Origin: Arthrobacter livingstonensis
GTDB taxonomy: Bacteria; Actinomycetota; Actinomycetes; Actinomycetales; Micrococcaceae
Direction of reading: 5' to 3'
DNA: 64,000 nucleotides
Assembly (NCBI RefSeq): GCF_003219815.1
Contig: NZ_QJVD01000019.1
Coordinates: forward strand, 1-64,000
Below the pieces are notes generated by a model, which worked only from the letters and a program-made list of their open reading frames with translations, was not told where the DNA came from and made no database searches. The position numbers and the translations under genes were made by a program. Shown here piece by piece: positions 8,579-16,271 of this stretch; the first letter of the stretch is position 1, and every line of letters begins with the position of its first letter.

Positions 8579-9472
8579 CTAGGCCGTTGCCGCTGCTGGT
8601 TCTTCGGTGGTTTTTGCCGTTTCGGCAGTGCGCTGGACGTAGGTGCCGCGGTCCAGGACAACTGTGTCCCCGACCCTGACCTGGAACACGGCACCGGTTT
8701 CGGTCTTCCAGATGCTGGTGGCCAGTTCATCGCCGGGCACCACGGGTGAGGCAAAGCGGACGCTGAGTGAGCCGAAAGCTTCCGGATCCGATCCGCTGAC
8801 CTGATCCAGGAGTGCCCGTCCGGCAAAGCCCATGGTGCACAGCCCGTGCAGGATCGGCTTGTCGAAGCCGACCATCTTGGCCAGCTGCGGGTCTGAGTGC
8901 AGCGGGTTCGTGTCTCCGTTGAGCCGGTAGATGAGGGCCTGGTCCAGGGTGGTCGTCTCCACGACGCTCACATCGGCCGGACGGTCCGGGACCTCCCAGC
9001 TTTCGGACGGGCCCTGGGGCCCGCCAAAGCCGCCCTCGCCGCGGATGATCATGGTGGTCACGCTCGTGGCCACGGGTTTGCGGGTCTGCGCATCCAGCAG
9101 TTCCGTGCTCAGCTCGATGACGGCGTTCTTTCCCTTGTCATACACGGCGCTCATGCCGCTGACGGGAACCACGGTTCCGCTGGCGGCCAAGGCCCCGTGC
9201 AGCGTGATCTGCTGGCCACCGTGCAGGATCTGCGAGAGCTTGAAGTCACCGAGCCCATCCATGGGGCCTGAGGAGGACCCCATCACCACTGCGAACGTGG
9301 GCAGGACCTTCTGCTCGATGCCTCGCGAATTTTCGGTGGTGAAGGCCAGGTTCTTCATCTGGTCCCCGGCACCGGCACCGACGCTGAGCGCATACAAAAG
9401 TGCATCTTTCGATGTCCAGGAGAAGGGCTCACCCTCACTCGTCTTGCCAATGTTGTGCATGTGGATCGCCAC
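8579..9472 (-). CDS. MaoC-type enoyl-CoA hydratase (double hot-dog)
   Basis: Predicted 297-residue hydratase adding water to a 2-enoyl-CoA. Two hot-dog domains are visible: an N-terminal degenerate one, and a C-terminal one with the hydratase-2 motif YRLNGDTNPLH (residues 182-192) followed by a glycine-rich turn ending HGLCTMG. D187 and H192 are the expected catalytic pair. The GTG at 9472 is chosen because AAAGGAG precedes it at ideal spacing. It is the first gene after a promoter overlapped by a palindrome shared with the acyl-CoA dehydrogenase promoter, so it is expected to be controlled together with that gene. In steroid and fatty-acid side-chain pathways this enzyme type feeds a thiolase-fold aldolase, a candidate for which is encoded upstream. 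Confidence 0.85.
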   Translation of the reverse strand: MAIHMHNIGKTSEGEPFSWTSKDALLYALSVGAGAGDQMKNLAFTTENSRGIEQKVLPTFAVVMGSSSGPMDGLGDFKLSQILHGGQQITLHGALAASGTVVPVSGMSAVYDKGKNAVIELSTELLDAQTRKPVATSVTTMIIRGEGGFGGPQGPSESWEVPDRPADVSVVETTTLDQALIYRLNGDTNPLHSDPQLAKMVGFDKPILHGLCTMGFAGRALLDQVSGSDPEAFGSLSVRFASPVVPGDELATSIWKTETGAVFQVRVGDTVVLDRGTYVQRTAETAKTTEEPAAATA

Positions 9473-9551
9473 TGCCCTGCTCCTTTCACGGGGATGTCCC
9501 CAACGATTCAGACAGCCACCCGACGGTGGCACGGATCACTATGAACTAAAT

Positions 9552-9579
9552 ACTATAACGAGATTCTAGTTCTTGTCCA
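9552..9579 (-). promoter_or_regulatory. promoter of the MaoC-etf operon with embedded TetR-type palindrome
   Basis: On the minus strand TGGACA (9574-9579) and TATAGT (9552-9557) are spaced by 16 bases, a good sigma-70-type promoter. The spacer and adjoining bases hold AACTAGAATCTCGTT (9557-9571), which differs at two positions from the perfect palindrome AACTAGAGTCTAGTT in the acyl-CoA dehydrogenase promoter. The likely ligand is the TetR protein encoded at 15577-16191; that pairing is inference. Confidence 0.6.
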
Positions 9580-9647
9580 TAATGTGTTTGACGATGTTTC
9601 CACTTGCCCTTGGCGTTGGCCGGTGCGGTGCACACAATGCACGGCGC

Positions 9648-9681
9648 CCTGCCGGCCTCCCCGGTGGGGAACGCCGGCAGG
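9648..9681 (-). terminator. hairpin after the MFS exporter gene
   Basis: Nine-base arms CCTGCCGGC and GCCGGCAGG around a 16-base loop, just past the stop codon of the exporter in the minus direction. Weak extra pairing flanks the arms. A GC-rich terminator is the likely role. Confidence 0.5.
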
Positions 9682-9710
9682 ACGCCGTGTGGTTCAGGGT
9701 GCGGGGCGGC

Positions 9711-11210
9711 TCAGTCGGCGGCCATCGCGGGAGCCTCGGCCGGGGTTCCGCGCCGGATGGCACGTTCCTGGGTTGTTTCCGGAATCCACGGGACCGGATG
9801 GCGCTTCAGGAGCACGGCAACGACGACGGCCAGCACTGCGAACACGAGCACAAAGACGAAGCTTGCACTGATGCCGCCCTGGGCGACGATGGTGGTCTTG
9901 GGGTCCTGGTAGCCGGCAAGGATGATGGCACCGATGGCCGTGGCCGCGGACTGGCCGATGTTGCGCACCATCGTGTTGGTGCCGGCCGTTTCCGAGGTAT
10001 GGGTCTCCGGGATGGCTTCAATAAGCACATTGGGAAGGGCGCCGAAGGTCAGCGAGATGCCGATTCCGTTCAGGGCCATCGCCAGGCAGAACGCCACCAC
10101 GCTGCCGTAGCTGAGAAGGATGACGGGAATGACGATTGCCATGAGGGTGAGCCCGGCAATGAAGACCGAGCGCGCCCCGAAACGGAAGGCCAGCTTGCCG
10201 CCCAGCGGCGAGAACAGGTACCCGACAACGGCCGTCAGTGCACTGAAAATACCGGCTGCCGCCGGGGTGAAGCCGAGGCCAAAGCCCAGGGTCGTGGGGT
10301 ACTGCAGAACCATTTGGGTGGGGACGGACATGCCCCCGATGGGCCCGATGGCTGCGAGCATGGTGGCCGTCATGACGAGGGCGATCTGGCGGTTCTTGAA
10401 CATCCTCAGGTTCACAATGGGAGATTCAATGCGCAGTTCCCACCACACCCACACGGCCGCGACGACGATGCCGGCGGCGATCAGGCCAAGGAACTCGACC
10501 GAACCAAAGCCCGTCTTGGAGACGCTGGAAAGCGCCAACAGGATGGCGCTGACCGCGATGGGCAGCAGGACCGCGCCAAGGTAGTCGGGCTTCTCCCTGC
10601 TGGGGACCAGGGTGTCGCGCGGAATCACTGCCAGGATGGCCACCGCTGCCACCAGGGCAAGCACTGCGGAGAAGATGAAGATCAGGTGCCAGGAGAAGAC
10701 CTGGATCATGAAACCGGCAATAAACGCTCCGCCTGCGCCGGCGATCAAGGCCGAGGCGCCGATCATGGAGACGCCCACGGGGATGCGTTCCTTGGCCAGG
10801 TGTTCGCGTGCCAGGCCAAAGGCCAGGCCCATCAAGGCACCGGCGGTGCCCTGGATGGCACGGCCCAGGATGATCATGCCCAGGCTGCCGCCGATCAGGG
10901 AGACCAGCGAGCCCACGCAGGCGATCACCAAGACGATGACCATGACCTTCCGCCGGCCGTACATGTCGCCGAAGCGCCCGCCCATGACGCCGGCGGACGC
11001 GGAAACCAACAGGTAGGCCGTGACGACCCAGGCGACAGTGCTGGCATCAACATGGAATTCCCTGATCAGCGTGGGCAGCGTCACGTACATCATGGACAGT
11101 TCAAACGCCGAGACAACCTCGGCCAGGATCAGAACGGTCACCACGGCCGCAAATCCGGGCCGCTTGAGGTTTTGCAGGGTTCCGGTTTTCCGGAGGTTAG
11201 CGAAGGACAT
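9711..11210 (-). CDS. MFS transporter, DHA2 (14-helix drug:H+ antiporter) type
   Basis: Predicted 499-residue membrane antiporter with about 14 helices. The first helix carries the DHA2-type sequence SMMYVTLPTLIREF, followed by WVVTAYLL and the MFS loop GGRFGDMYGRRKVM. AAAGG lies upstream of the ATG at 11210. It sits inside the catabolic cluster between the aldehyde dehydrogenase and MaoC genes, all on the minus strand, so it may export or import a pathway compound or protect against a toxic substrate. The substrate cannot be deduced. Confidence 0.85.
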   Translation of the reverse strand: MSFANLRKTGTLQNLKRPGFAAVVTVLILAEVVSAFELSMMYVTLPTLIREFHVDASTVAWVVTAYLLVSASAGVMGGRFGDMYGRRKVMVIVLVIACVGSLVSLIGGSLGMIILGRAIQGTAGALMGLAFGLAREHLAKERIPVGVSMIGASALIAGAGGAFIAGFMIQVFSWHLIFIFSAVLALVAAVAILAVIPRDTLVPSREKPDYLGAVLLPIAVSAILLALSSVSKTGFGSVEFLGLIAAGIVVAAVWVWWELRIESPIVNLRMFKNRQIALVMTATMLAAIGPIGGMSVPTQMVLQYPTTLGFGLGFTPAAAGIFSALTAVVGYLFSPLGGKLAFRFGARSVFIAGLTLMAIVIPVILLSYGSVVAFCLAMALNGIGISLTFGALPNVLIEAIPETHTSETAGTNTMVRNIGQSAATAIGAIILAGYQDPKTTIVAQGGISASFVFVLVFAVLAVVVAVLLKRHPVPWIPETTQERAIRRGTPAEAPAMAAD

Positions 11211-11341
11211 CTTTGTCCAGCCTTTCTTGGGTGTGCTGAAAAGAAAGTGGTTGTGCCCTCACGGAATCGGCGGGCGGGGTAACGAACATTCTTTGAATAC
11301 GGCGGACGAACACGTCAGTGATGCGCCCGCCGAGTCCCGTC

Positions 11342-11365
11342 GGTGCCGCCTTATAAGGCGGCACC
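11342..11365. promoter_or_regulatory. perfect 24-bp palindrome
   Basis: Arms GGTGCCGCC and GGCGGCACC flank the self-complementary centre TTATAA. It lies 100 bases past the aldehyde dehydrogenase stop codon and 130 bases before the exporter start. It could be an operator for the exporter or a terminator for the aldehyde dehydrogenase operon; no T-run supports the second reading. Confidence 0.45.
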
Positions 11366-11463
11366 AACGGTTTTGACACGCTTCCCCGCGGGGCACCGTT
11401 GGCGGGTGCGCTGCGGGGCAAAAAGGACAAGCAGATCGGAATGGACAGTGCGGGGATTGCCGC

Positions 11464-12945
11464 CTAGGTGGCGCCGTAGGCGACGGACTTGGTCCAGAAG
11501 AACTCCTCAAGTCCTTCCAGGCCGCCTTCGTTGCCGTTGCCGGAGTGGCCGATGCCGCCGAAGGGGCGCTCGGCCACGGCATTCGGCGCCCCGTTGACCA
11601 CCACTTCACCGGTTTCCAGCGCTTCGACGACCCTCACGGCGCGCTTGGCGTCGGAGGTCCACAGGTAGCCCGAGAGGCCGTAGTCGGTGCTGTTGGCCAG
11701 TGCCACGGCGTCGGCCTCATCACAAAAGCGCATGACGGCCAGGACCGGGCCGAAGACTTCCTGCCGGGCCAGTTCGCTCTCCCGGTCCACGTCCGCCACA
11801 ACGGTCGGCGGATAGTAGAAGCCGTCGGCCAGCTCGCCGCCCAGGCGGGTGCCGCCGGTCAGGACGCGGGCGCCGTCCGTCCGCGCCTGGGCCACCATGG
11901 CCTCGATGCGGTCGATGGCACCTTGGTTGATGACAGGCCCGCAGATGGTGTCCAACTCAAGCGGGCTGCCCACCTTGAACGAGGCGGCAATCTCCGCCAC
12001 CCTGGCCGCAAACTCGTCGTGGATGGAATCCTGGACGAGCAGCCGGGTGGGCAGGGCGCAGGCCTGTCCGGTCATGACGCCAAACGCCATGAAGGCGGCG
12101 TGCAGGGCGGCGGCCTCAAGGTCGGCGTCAGCAAACACCACGTTGGCCGATTTTCCGCCCAGTTCCAGCAGGACGGGCTTGAACGTCTGGGAGCACGCGG
12201 CCGTGATCTTCCGTGCCGTGTCGGGTCCCCCCGTGAAAGACACCTTTTTGACAAGTGGGTGGCCCACGAGGGCGGAGCCTGCTTCAGCGCCGCCGGTGAC
12301 GACGTTGAACACGCCGTCGGGAACCCCGGCCTCGCGGATGAGGTCGGCGAAGAGCATGGCACTGAAGGGGGTCAGCTCGCTTGGATTGGCCACCACGGTG
12401 TTGCCGGCCGCCAGCGCGGCCGGAACCTTCATGGCCAGCGAAATGAGCGGTGCGTTCCACGTGATCACAACGCCGATCACCCCGTAGGGCTGGCGCAGCG
12501 TGTGCCCGAAGGAACCGCCGGCACCGGCCACCGACGTGATGCGGCCCAGGGGCAGCTTGTCTGCCCAGCCAGCGTAATAGCGGATCCACTCGACCGCGGC
12601 GCCCACCATGAGCTGCGCCGTCCCTGCCGGGGTGCCGTTGTCCGCGGTGGCCAGGGCCGCGAAGTCTGCCGTGTGGTCCTCAACGAGGCTGGCCAGCTTC
12701 AGCAAGGCGCGCGCCCGTTGGACGGCAGGCGTTGCCTTCCACACCGAAAACGCCTCATGGGCGTTTCGGACGGCCTCGTCAACATCGGCCGCGCCCGCCA
12801 TGGGCACCACTGCATCGGGGAGGCCCGTGGCCGGGTTGATGTGCTCGTGTGTCCGGTCACCCGTGGTGCGCGTGGCCGAACCAATCCGCAGGGTCACTTC
12901 CGGCAGGACGAATTCGGGCTGCTTCTCCTCGGTAACGGCAACCAT
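11464..12945 (-). CDS. NAD(P)-dependent aldehyde dehydrogenase
   Basis: Predicted 493-residue enzyme oxidising an aldehyde to an acid. Family motifs are in order: WNAP (163-166), the active-site glutamate E261 in LLELGGKSAN, the nucleophile C296 in GQACALPTR, and EVFGPVLAVM in the C-terminal third. Start at ATG 12945, with GGAGG upstream that overlaps the end of the DUF35 gene by a few bases, so the two are translationally close. Placed directly after a DUF35 and thiolase-fold pair, it is a good candidate to oxidise an aldehyde released by retro-aldol cleavage. That role is inference; the exact aldehyde is unknown. Confidence 0.9.
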   Translation of the reverse strand: MVAVTEEKQPEFVLPEVTLRIGSATRTTGDRTHEHINPATGLPDAVVPMAGAADVDEAVRNAHEAFSVWKATPAVQRARALLKLASLVEDHTADFAALATADNGTPAGTAQLMVGAAVEWIRYYAGWADKLPLGRITSVAGAGGSFGHTLRQPYGVIGVVITWNAPLISLAMKVPAALAAGNTVVANPSELTPFSAMLFADLIREAGVPDGVFNVVTGGAEAGSALVGHPLVKKVSFTGGPDTARKITAACSQTFKPVLLELGGKSANVVFADADLEAAALHAAFMAFGVMTGQACALPTRLLVQDSIHDEFAARVAEIAASFKVGSPLELDTICGPVINQGAIDRIEAMVAQARTDGARVLTGGTRLGGELADGFYYPPTVVADVDRESELARQEVFGPVLAVMRFCDEADAVALANSTDYGLSGYLWTSDAKRAVRVVEALETGEVVVNGAPNAVAERPFGGIGHSGNGNEGGLEGLEEFFWTKSVAYGAT

Positions 12946-12946
12946 C

Positions 12947-13378
12947 TCAGGCCTCCGGCTCGTAGCGGAGCATGGTGATGCCCGCTTCGGGGTAGTCGCA
13001 GTACACGGGCTTGACCCGCATGCCGATCCGCACGTCCTCGTGGGCGACATTGACAAGTTCGGTGGAGAACTTGGGCCCCTCGTCCCACTGCACCACGGCC
13101 AGGACCATGGGCCCCGCCGCGGCGAAGTGCGGTGCCACCGGGCGCGTGGTGATCGTGTACGTGTACAGCGTTCCGGCACCGGAGATCTCGCGCCACTGGA
13201 GGTCGTCGGCCAGGGTGCGCGGCGCCAGCGGGCGGGGGTAGAAGATGTACTCGCCCAGCGACGGGGAGTACTGGATGCGGACCTTGTGCTCGGCCAGGGC
13301 GTCCCAGAAGGGCCGGGTCAGCGGGGTTGGGACCGGAAGCGGCGCGGTGAATGCCGGCGGCGTGTATGTGGTGCTCAT
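12947..13378 (-). CDS. DUF35 OB-fold acyl-CoA-associated protein without zinc ribbon
   Basis: Predicted 143-residue protein of the DUF35 family, whose members normally have a rubredoxin-like zinc ribbon followed by an OB fold and act as partners of thiolase-fold enzymes. The OB part is clear (WREISGAGTLYTYTITTR, then MVLAVVQWDEGPK). The N-terminal part keeps the family frame RPFWDALAEHKVRIQY, but the four zinc cysteines are replaced: it reads SPSLGEYIFYPRPLAPR. The only cysteine is near the C-terminus. It lies 9 bases after the thiolase-fold gene and touches the aldehyde dehydrogenase gene. In the steroid side-chain aldolase complex a DUF35 domain binds the aldolase, and the same partnership is expected here. 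Confidence 0.8.
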   Translation of the reverse strand: MSTTYTPPAFTAPLPVPTPLTRPFWDALAEHKVRIQYSPSLGEYIFYPRPLAPRTLADDLQWREISGAGTLYTYTITTRPVAPHFAAAGPMVLAVVQWDEGPKFSTELVNVAHEDVRIGMRVKPVYCDYPEAGITMLRYEPEA

Positions 13379-13387
13379 GGTGTTTTC

Positions 13388-14593
13388 CTACTCCCCTTCG
13401 AAGATCAGTGCTGTTTGCTCGCTCATGATGCCGCCGTTGCCGGTGACAAAGGCGCGGTTGCAGTCCGCAACCTGTGCCTCGCCTGCGCGCCCCATGATCT
13501 GTCGGACGCCGTCGATCACGTGGTGCATGCCGCCGGCAATGCCCGCCTGGCCAAACGACAGCTGGCCGCCTGCCGTGTTCATCGGGAAGTCGCCCCGGAA
13601 CGTAAGGTCGTGCTCGTTCACGAACTGCATGCCCTTGCCCTTTTCGGCAAAGCCGGCATCCTCCAGGCTCATGAGCACGGTGATGGAGTAGCAGTCGTAG
13701 ATGGAGACCATGTCCACCTCGTCGCGGGTGATCCCGGCCATCGAGAACGCCTGGTCCGCCGCGTGGACCATGGGCGAGTACATGAGGTCCCTCGCGTAGG
13801 TGGGTGTCTTGTAGGGGACGCGTTCGCCAAAGCCCTTGATCCAGACGGGGCGGTTCTTGGACTTGGCCGCCAGGTCCTTGTTGCCAATCACGACGGCGGC
13901 GCCGCCCTGGCAGGGCATCACTATCTCCAGCAAGTGCAGGGGGTCCGCGACCATCGGGGAGGCCAGGACGTCCTGGGCCGTGATGGGCTTGCCATGGAAG
14001 ACGGCGCCCGGCGTGGCGCAGGCGTTGGTGCGCTGGTCCACGGCAATCTTCGCCATGGCCAGCTCGTCGTAGCCGAACTCGTAGCCGTAGCGTTTGGCGA
14101 TCTGGCCGTAGGGGCCGTTCTGCCCCAGGTTTGCGTACGGGATTTCAAATTCCGCCTGCGGAGAACCATACTTGTTGGAGGATGCGCCAAAGTACATGGA
14201 ATCCTCCATGACAAACGGGCGGCGCTCGTCCGTGGGCACCTCGTGCGTCCCCGGGAAGGTGACGAGGACGGCGTCGCACAGACCAAGTTCAACGGCGGCC
14301 GCGGCGCGCCAGACGGCGGCTGCCGAGCCGGCCCCGCCCAGGTCGACGATCTCGGCAAAGTTCGCATCGATGCCCAGGTACTCGGTGATGGTGGAGGGAA
14401 CAAACATGCTCGCCTCGCCGATCAGCGGCGTGACGATGCCGTTGATGTCTGTTGCATCCAGCCCGGCATCGTCCAGGGCCGCCTTGGACAGGCGGGCCCA
14501 CTGTTCCAGGTTGAAGGTCTTTTCCCGTGCCAGCTTGCGTTCCGGCGGCAGTTCGTAAAAGCCGAGGATTGCGGCTTCCCCTCGAAGTCCCAT
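13388..14593 (-). CDS. thiolase-fold protein, probable aldolase (lipid-transfer-protein type)
   Basis: Predicted 401-residue cytoplasmic thiolase-superfamily protein of the SCP-x/lipid-transfer branch. The N-terminal thiolase nucleophile region reads VDLGGAGSAAAVWRA (83-97) with no cysteine, and the region where true thiolases have GHP reads GGQLSFGQAGIAGG, without the histidine. The protein is therefore unlikely to be a thiolase. Members with these losses that pair with DUF35 proteins include retro-aldolases of steroid side-chain breakdown. Start at ATG 14593, preceded by GAAGGAG. It is followed closely by its DUF35 partner and by aldehyde dehydrogenase. The proposed reaction is cleavage of a 3-hydroxyacyl-CoA into an aldehyde or ketone and a shorter acyl-CoA. 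The fold is certain; the reaction is inferred. Confidence 0.75.
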   Translation of the reverse strand: MGLRGEAAILGFYELPPERKLAREKTFNLEQWARLSKAALDDAGLDATDINGIVTPLIGEASMFVPSTITEYLGIDANFAEIVDLGGAGSAAAVWRAAAAVELGLCDAVLVTFPGTHEVPTDERRPFVMEDSMYFGASSNKYGSPQAEFEIPYANLGQNGPYGQIAKRYGYEFGYDELAMAKIAVDQRTNACATPGAVFHGKPITAQDVLASPMVADPLHLLEIVMPCQGGAAVVIGNKDLAAKSKNRPVWIKGFGERVPYKTPTYARDLMYSPMVHAADQAFSMAGITRDEVDMVSIYDCYSITVLMSLEDAGFAEKGKGMQFVNEHDLTFRGDFPMNTAGGQLSFGQAGIAGGMHHVIDGVRQIMGRAGEAQVADCNRAFVTGNGGIMSEQTALIFEGE

Positions 14594-14696
14594 GGTGGTC
14601 TCCTTCATTGCTTGTTGGTTGTTGTGCGGGCACGCAGTGCCGGTGCCCGAAGGGTTATTGCTCGTGGTGTGGTGGTGTCGCTACGTGCCGTGCCGG

Positions 14697-15539
14697 CTAA
14701 GGGCCGGCGGCCGCGGGAACGTGGCCGACGGAAGAGATGCGCAGGCCGAGCTCGGGGTGTAGGGTTCCCCCGGCAAGCAGCCCGTCAAGCTCATCCCAAT
14801 GATCGCCAAGCTGCCACTGCACGTCCGCCGGGACCGCCAGGATGCCGTGGATGCCGTGGGTGCGGGATGAAGGGTTTTGCGCGTCGATGCTGCCCTGGGG
14901 TGTTTCCGTCAGCAGCAGGTCGGCGCCCTCATCCCAGTGGAAGCCGGCCGTCAACGGGCCGGCCTCGGCGTCGATTTCCCGGGCGCCGAGCACATCGCAC
15001 AGGACGTGCCGCGCCTGTTGGAGGCTGTCCACCGTGCCGTGGATCAGGGGCAGGCGCAGCGGTGCGGCGTCCGACTGTTCCCACGGGCAGGAGAGTCCGT
15101 TGCCCACCGAACCCGTGAGCTCCTCGACGCTGTGGGGCGCCTGGACCATCTGGGCGAGGAAGCCCAGACCGGTGTCCTTGGGATGCAGGAATGCCTCCTG
15201 CCACTGCGGATGTTCCAGGTTGACGAGGATGGGATCGATCCCGGCTTGACATGCTCCGGCAATGGCCGCACGGATGTCGTGCACCTTGAACGTGATGTGG
15301 TGGGGTGCGGGACGTCCATCGTTGTCGGAAAGGAAGCGCTGGATGAATGAATGTTCCCCGCTGCCGGGTTCCAGCAACTCCAGTCGCATGTCCTCGGCCA
15401 CGGCCAGCTGGCATGGGCTGAAGTCTTCCATGGGGAAGCCGCTGGCCCACCGGGCACCCAGCTCACGGTTCAGGACGGCACCGGCCGGGCTCCACGCGGG
15501 GACGGCGATGGCCAGGTGGTCCAGCTCGTGGGCGCTCAT
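14697..15539 (-). CDS. VOC-superfamily (glyoxalase-like) protein
   Basis: Predicted 280-residue cytoplasmic protein beginning LDHLAIAV, typical of the first strand of vicinal-oxygen-chelate domains such as methylmalonyl-CoA epimerase. Possible metal ligands are H7 near the N-terminus, E in LELLEPGS, and HHITFKVHD about 80 residues later. A second, weaker module follows (LPLIHGTVDSLQQARHVL), so it is a tandem two-module protein. It lies 37 bases after the TetR gene on the same strand within the catabolic cluster. Epimerase, isomerase or dioxygenase-like activity on a CoA intermediate are all possible. Confidence 0.65.
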   Translation of the reverse strand: MSAHELDHLAIAVPAWSPAGAVLNRELGARWASGFPMEDFSPCQLAVAEDMRLELLEPGSGEHSFIQRFLSDNDGRPAPHHITFKVHDIRAAIAGACQAGIDPILVNLEHPQWQEAFLHPKDTGLGFLAQMVQAPHSVEELTGSVGNGLSCPWEQSDAAPLRLPLIHGTVDSLQQARHVLCDVLGAREIDAEAGPLTAGFHWDEGADLLLTETPQGSIDAQNPSSRTHGIHGILAVPADVQWQLGDHWDELDGLLAGGTLHPELGLRISSVGHVPAAAGP

Positions 15540-15576
15540 GCCGCCACCCGCCCGAAAGGGGGCGCCGGCGCGGTAC

Positions 15577-16191
15577 CTAGGCCGTTCCGGCCTCGAACTG
15601 CTGCAGCCGCAAGCCGACCATCTGCACGAACCTGTCCGAGATCCGCAGTGCCTCGTCCATGGTCTTGTCCCCGGACAGCAGCCTGGCGACCAGGTCCATC
15701 AGCACGCACCAGATCATGGCCGTAATGTCCGAGGCCTCGTCCAGCGGAAGCATCGAGAGGTCCGAAAGAATGGGTTCCTCGAGCACCGTGCCGAGCTGTT
15801 GCATGAGCGCCGAGACGTCCGGATCGTTCGTGGAGCGCAGCATCAGGATGGCCTTGTAGAAATTCGGCTGCCGTTCGAACGCGGCCAACGCCATGCGCAG
15901 CCGCCGGGAGATGCACTCGATCGTGCCGAGGTTCTCCTCCCGCGACGGCTCCACCGCGTTGAACGGCACACTCCAGTCGTACACGACATTCGCGTACAGG
16001 TGTTCCTTCGAGGAGAAGTACCTGTAGAGCGTCCCCAGCGCGACGTTTGCTTCCGCTGCGACGTCGCGAATCTGGATCGATTCGTACTCGTGGTTGCGCA
16101 GCATCGATTTCGCCGCATCCAGGATCCGCTGGCGTCGCAGCTTTTGGTAGGCGGGAAGCTCGGTCCGTTCGCCAGAAAGTACTATGGCCAT
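15577..16191 (-). CDS. TetR-family transcriptional regulator
   Basis: Predicted 204-residue dimeric repressor. The helix-turn-helix lies at about residues 20-66, with the classic TetR sequence ILDAAKSML, IQIRDVAAEANVALGTLYRYF and SSKEHLYA. The rest is an all-helical ligand pocket. Start at ATG 16191 with AGGAGG upstream. It is embedded in the catabolic cluster on the same strand. The palindrome AACTAGAGTCTAGTT occurs in the promoter of the first cluster gene and, with two changes, in the MaoC-etf promoter; this protein is the obvious candidate to bind both, probably released by a pathway acyl-CoA as in related fatty-acid and steroid regulators. Confidence 0.9.
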   Translation of the reverse strand: MAIVLSGERTELPAYQKLRRQRILDAAKSMLRNHEYESIQIRDVAAEANVALGTLYRYFSSKEHLYANVVYDWSVPFNAVEPSREENLGTIECISRRLRMALAAFERQPNFYKAILMLRSTNDPDVSALMQQLGTVLEEPILSDLSMLPLDEASDITAMIWCVLMDLVARLLSGDKTMDEALRISDRFVQMVGLRLQQFEAGTA

Positions 16192-16271
16192 GGTTCGCCT
16201 CCTGCTTGGATATCCGGTGGGCTACCAACGCTACCACCGGGCCTTGGGGGACATGGGTTCTGGGCTGCGCA

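Noticed and set aside
9573-11282. 569-residue open frame on the plus strand opposite the MFS exporter
   Set aside because: Histidine-, glutamine- and glycine-rich shadow of a high-GC gene; the minus frame has clear MFS motifs and a ribosome site.
12608-15118. 836-residue open frame on the plus strand
   Set aside because: Runs antisense through three recognisable genes, with composition typical of a shadow frame.
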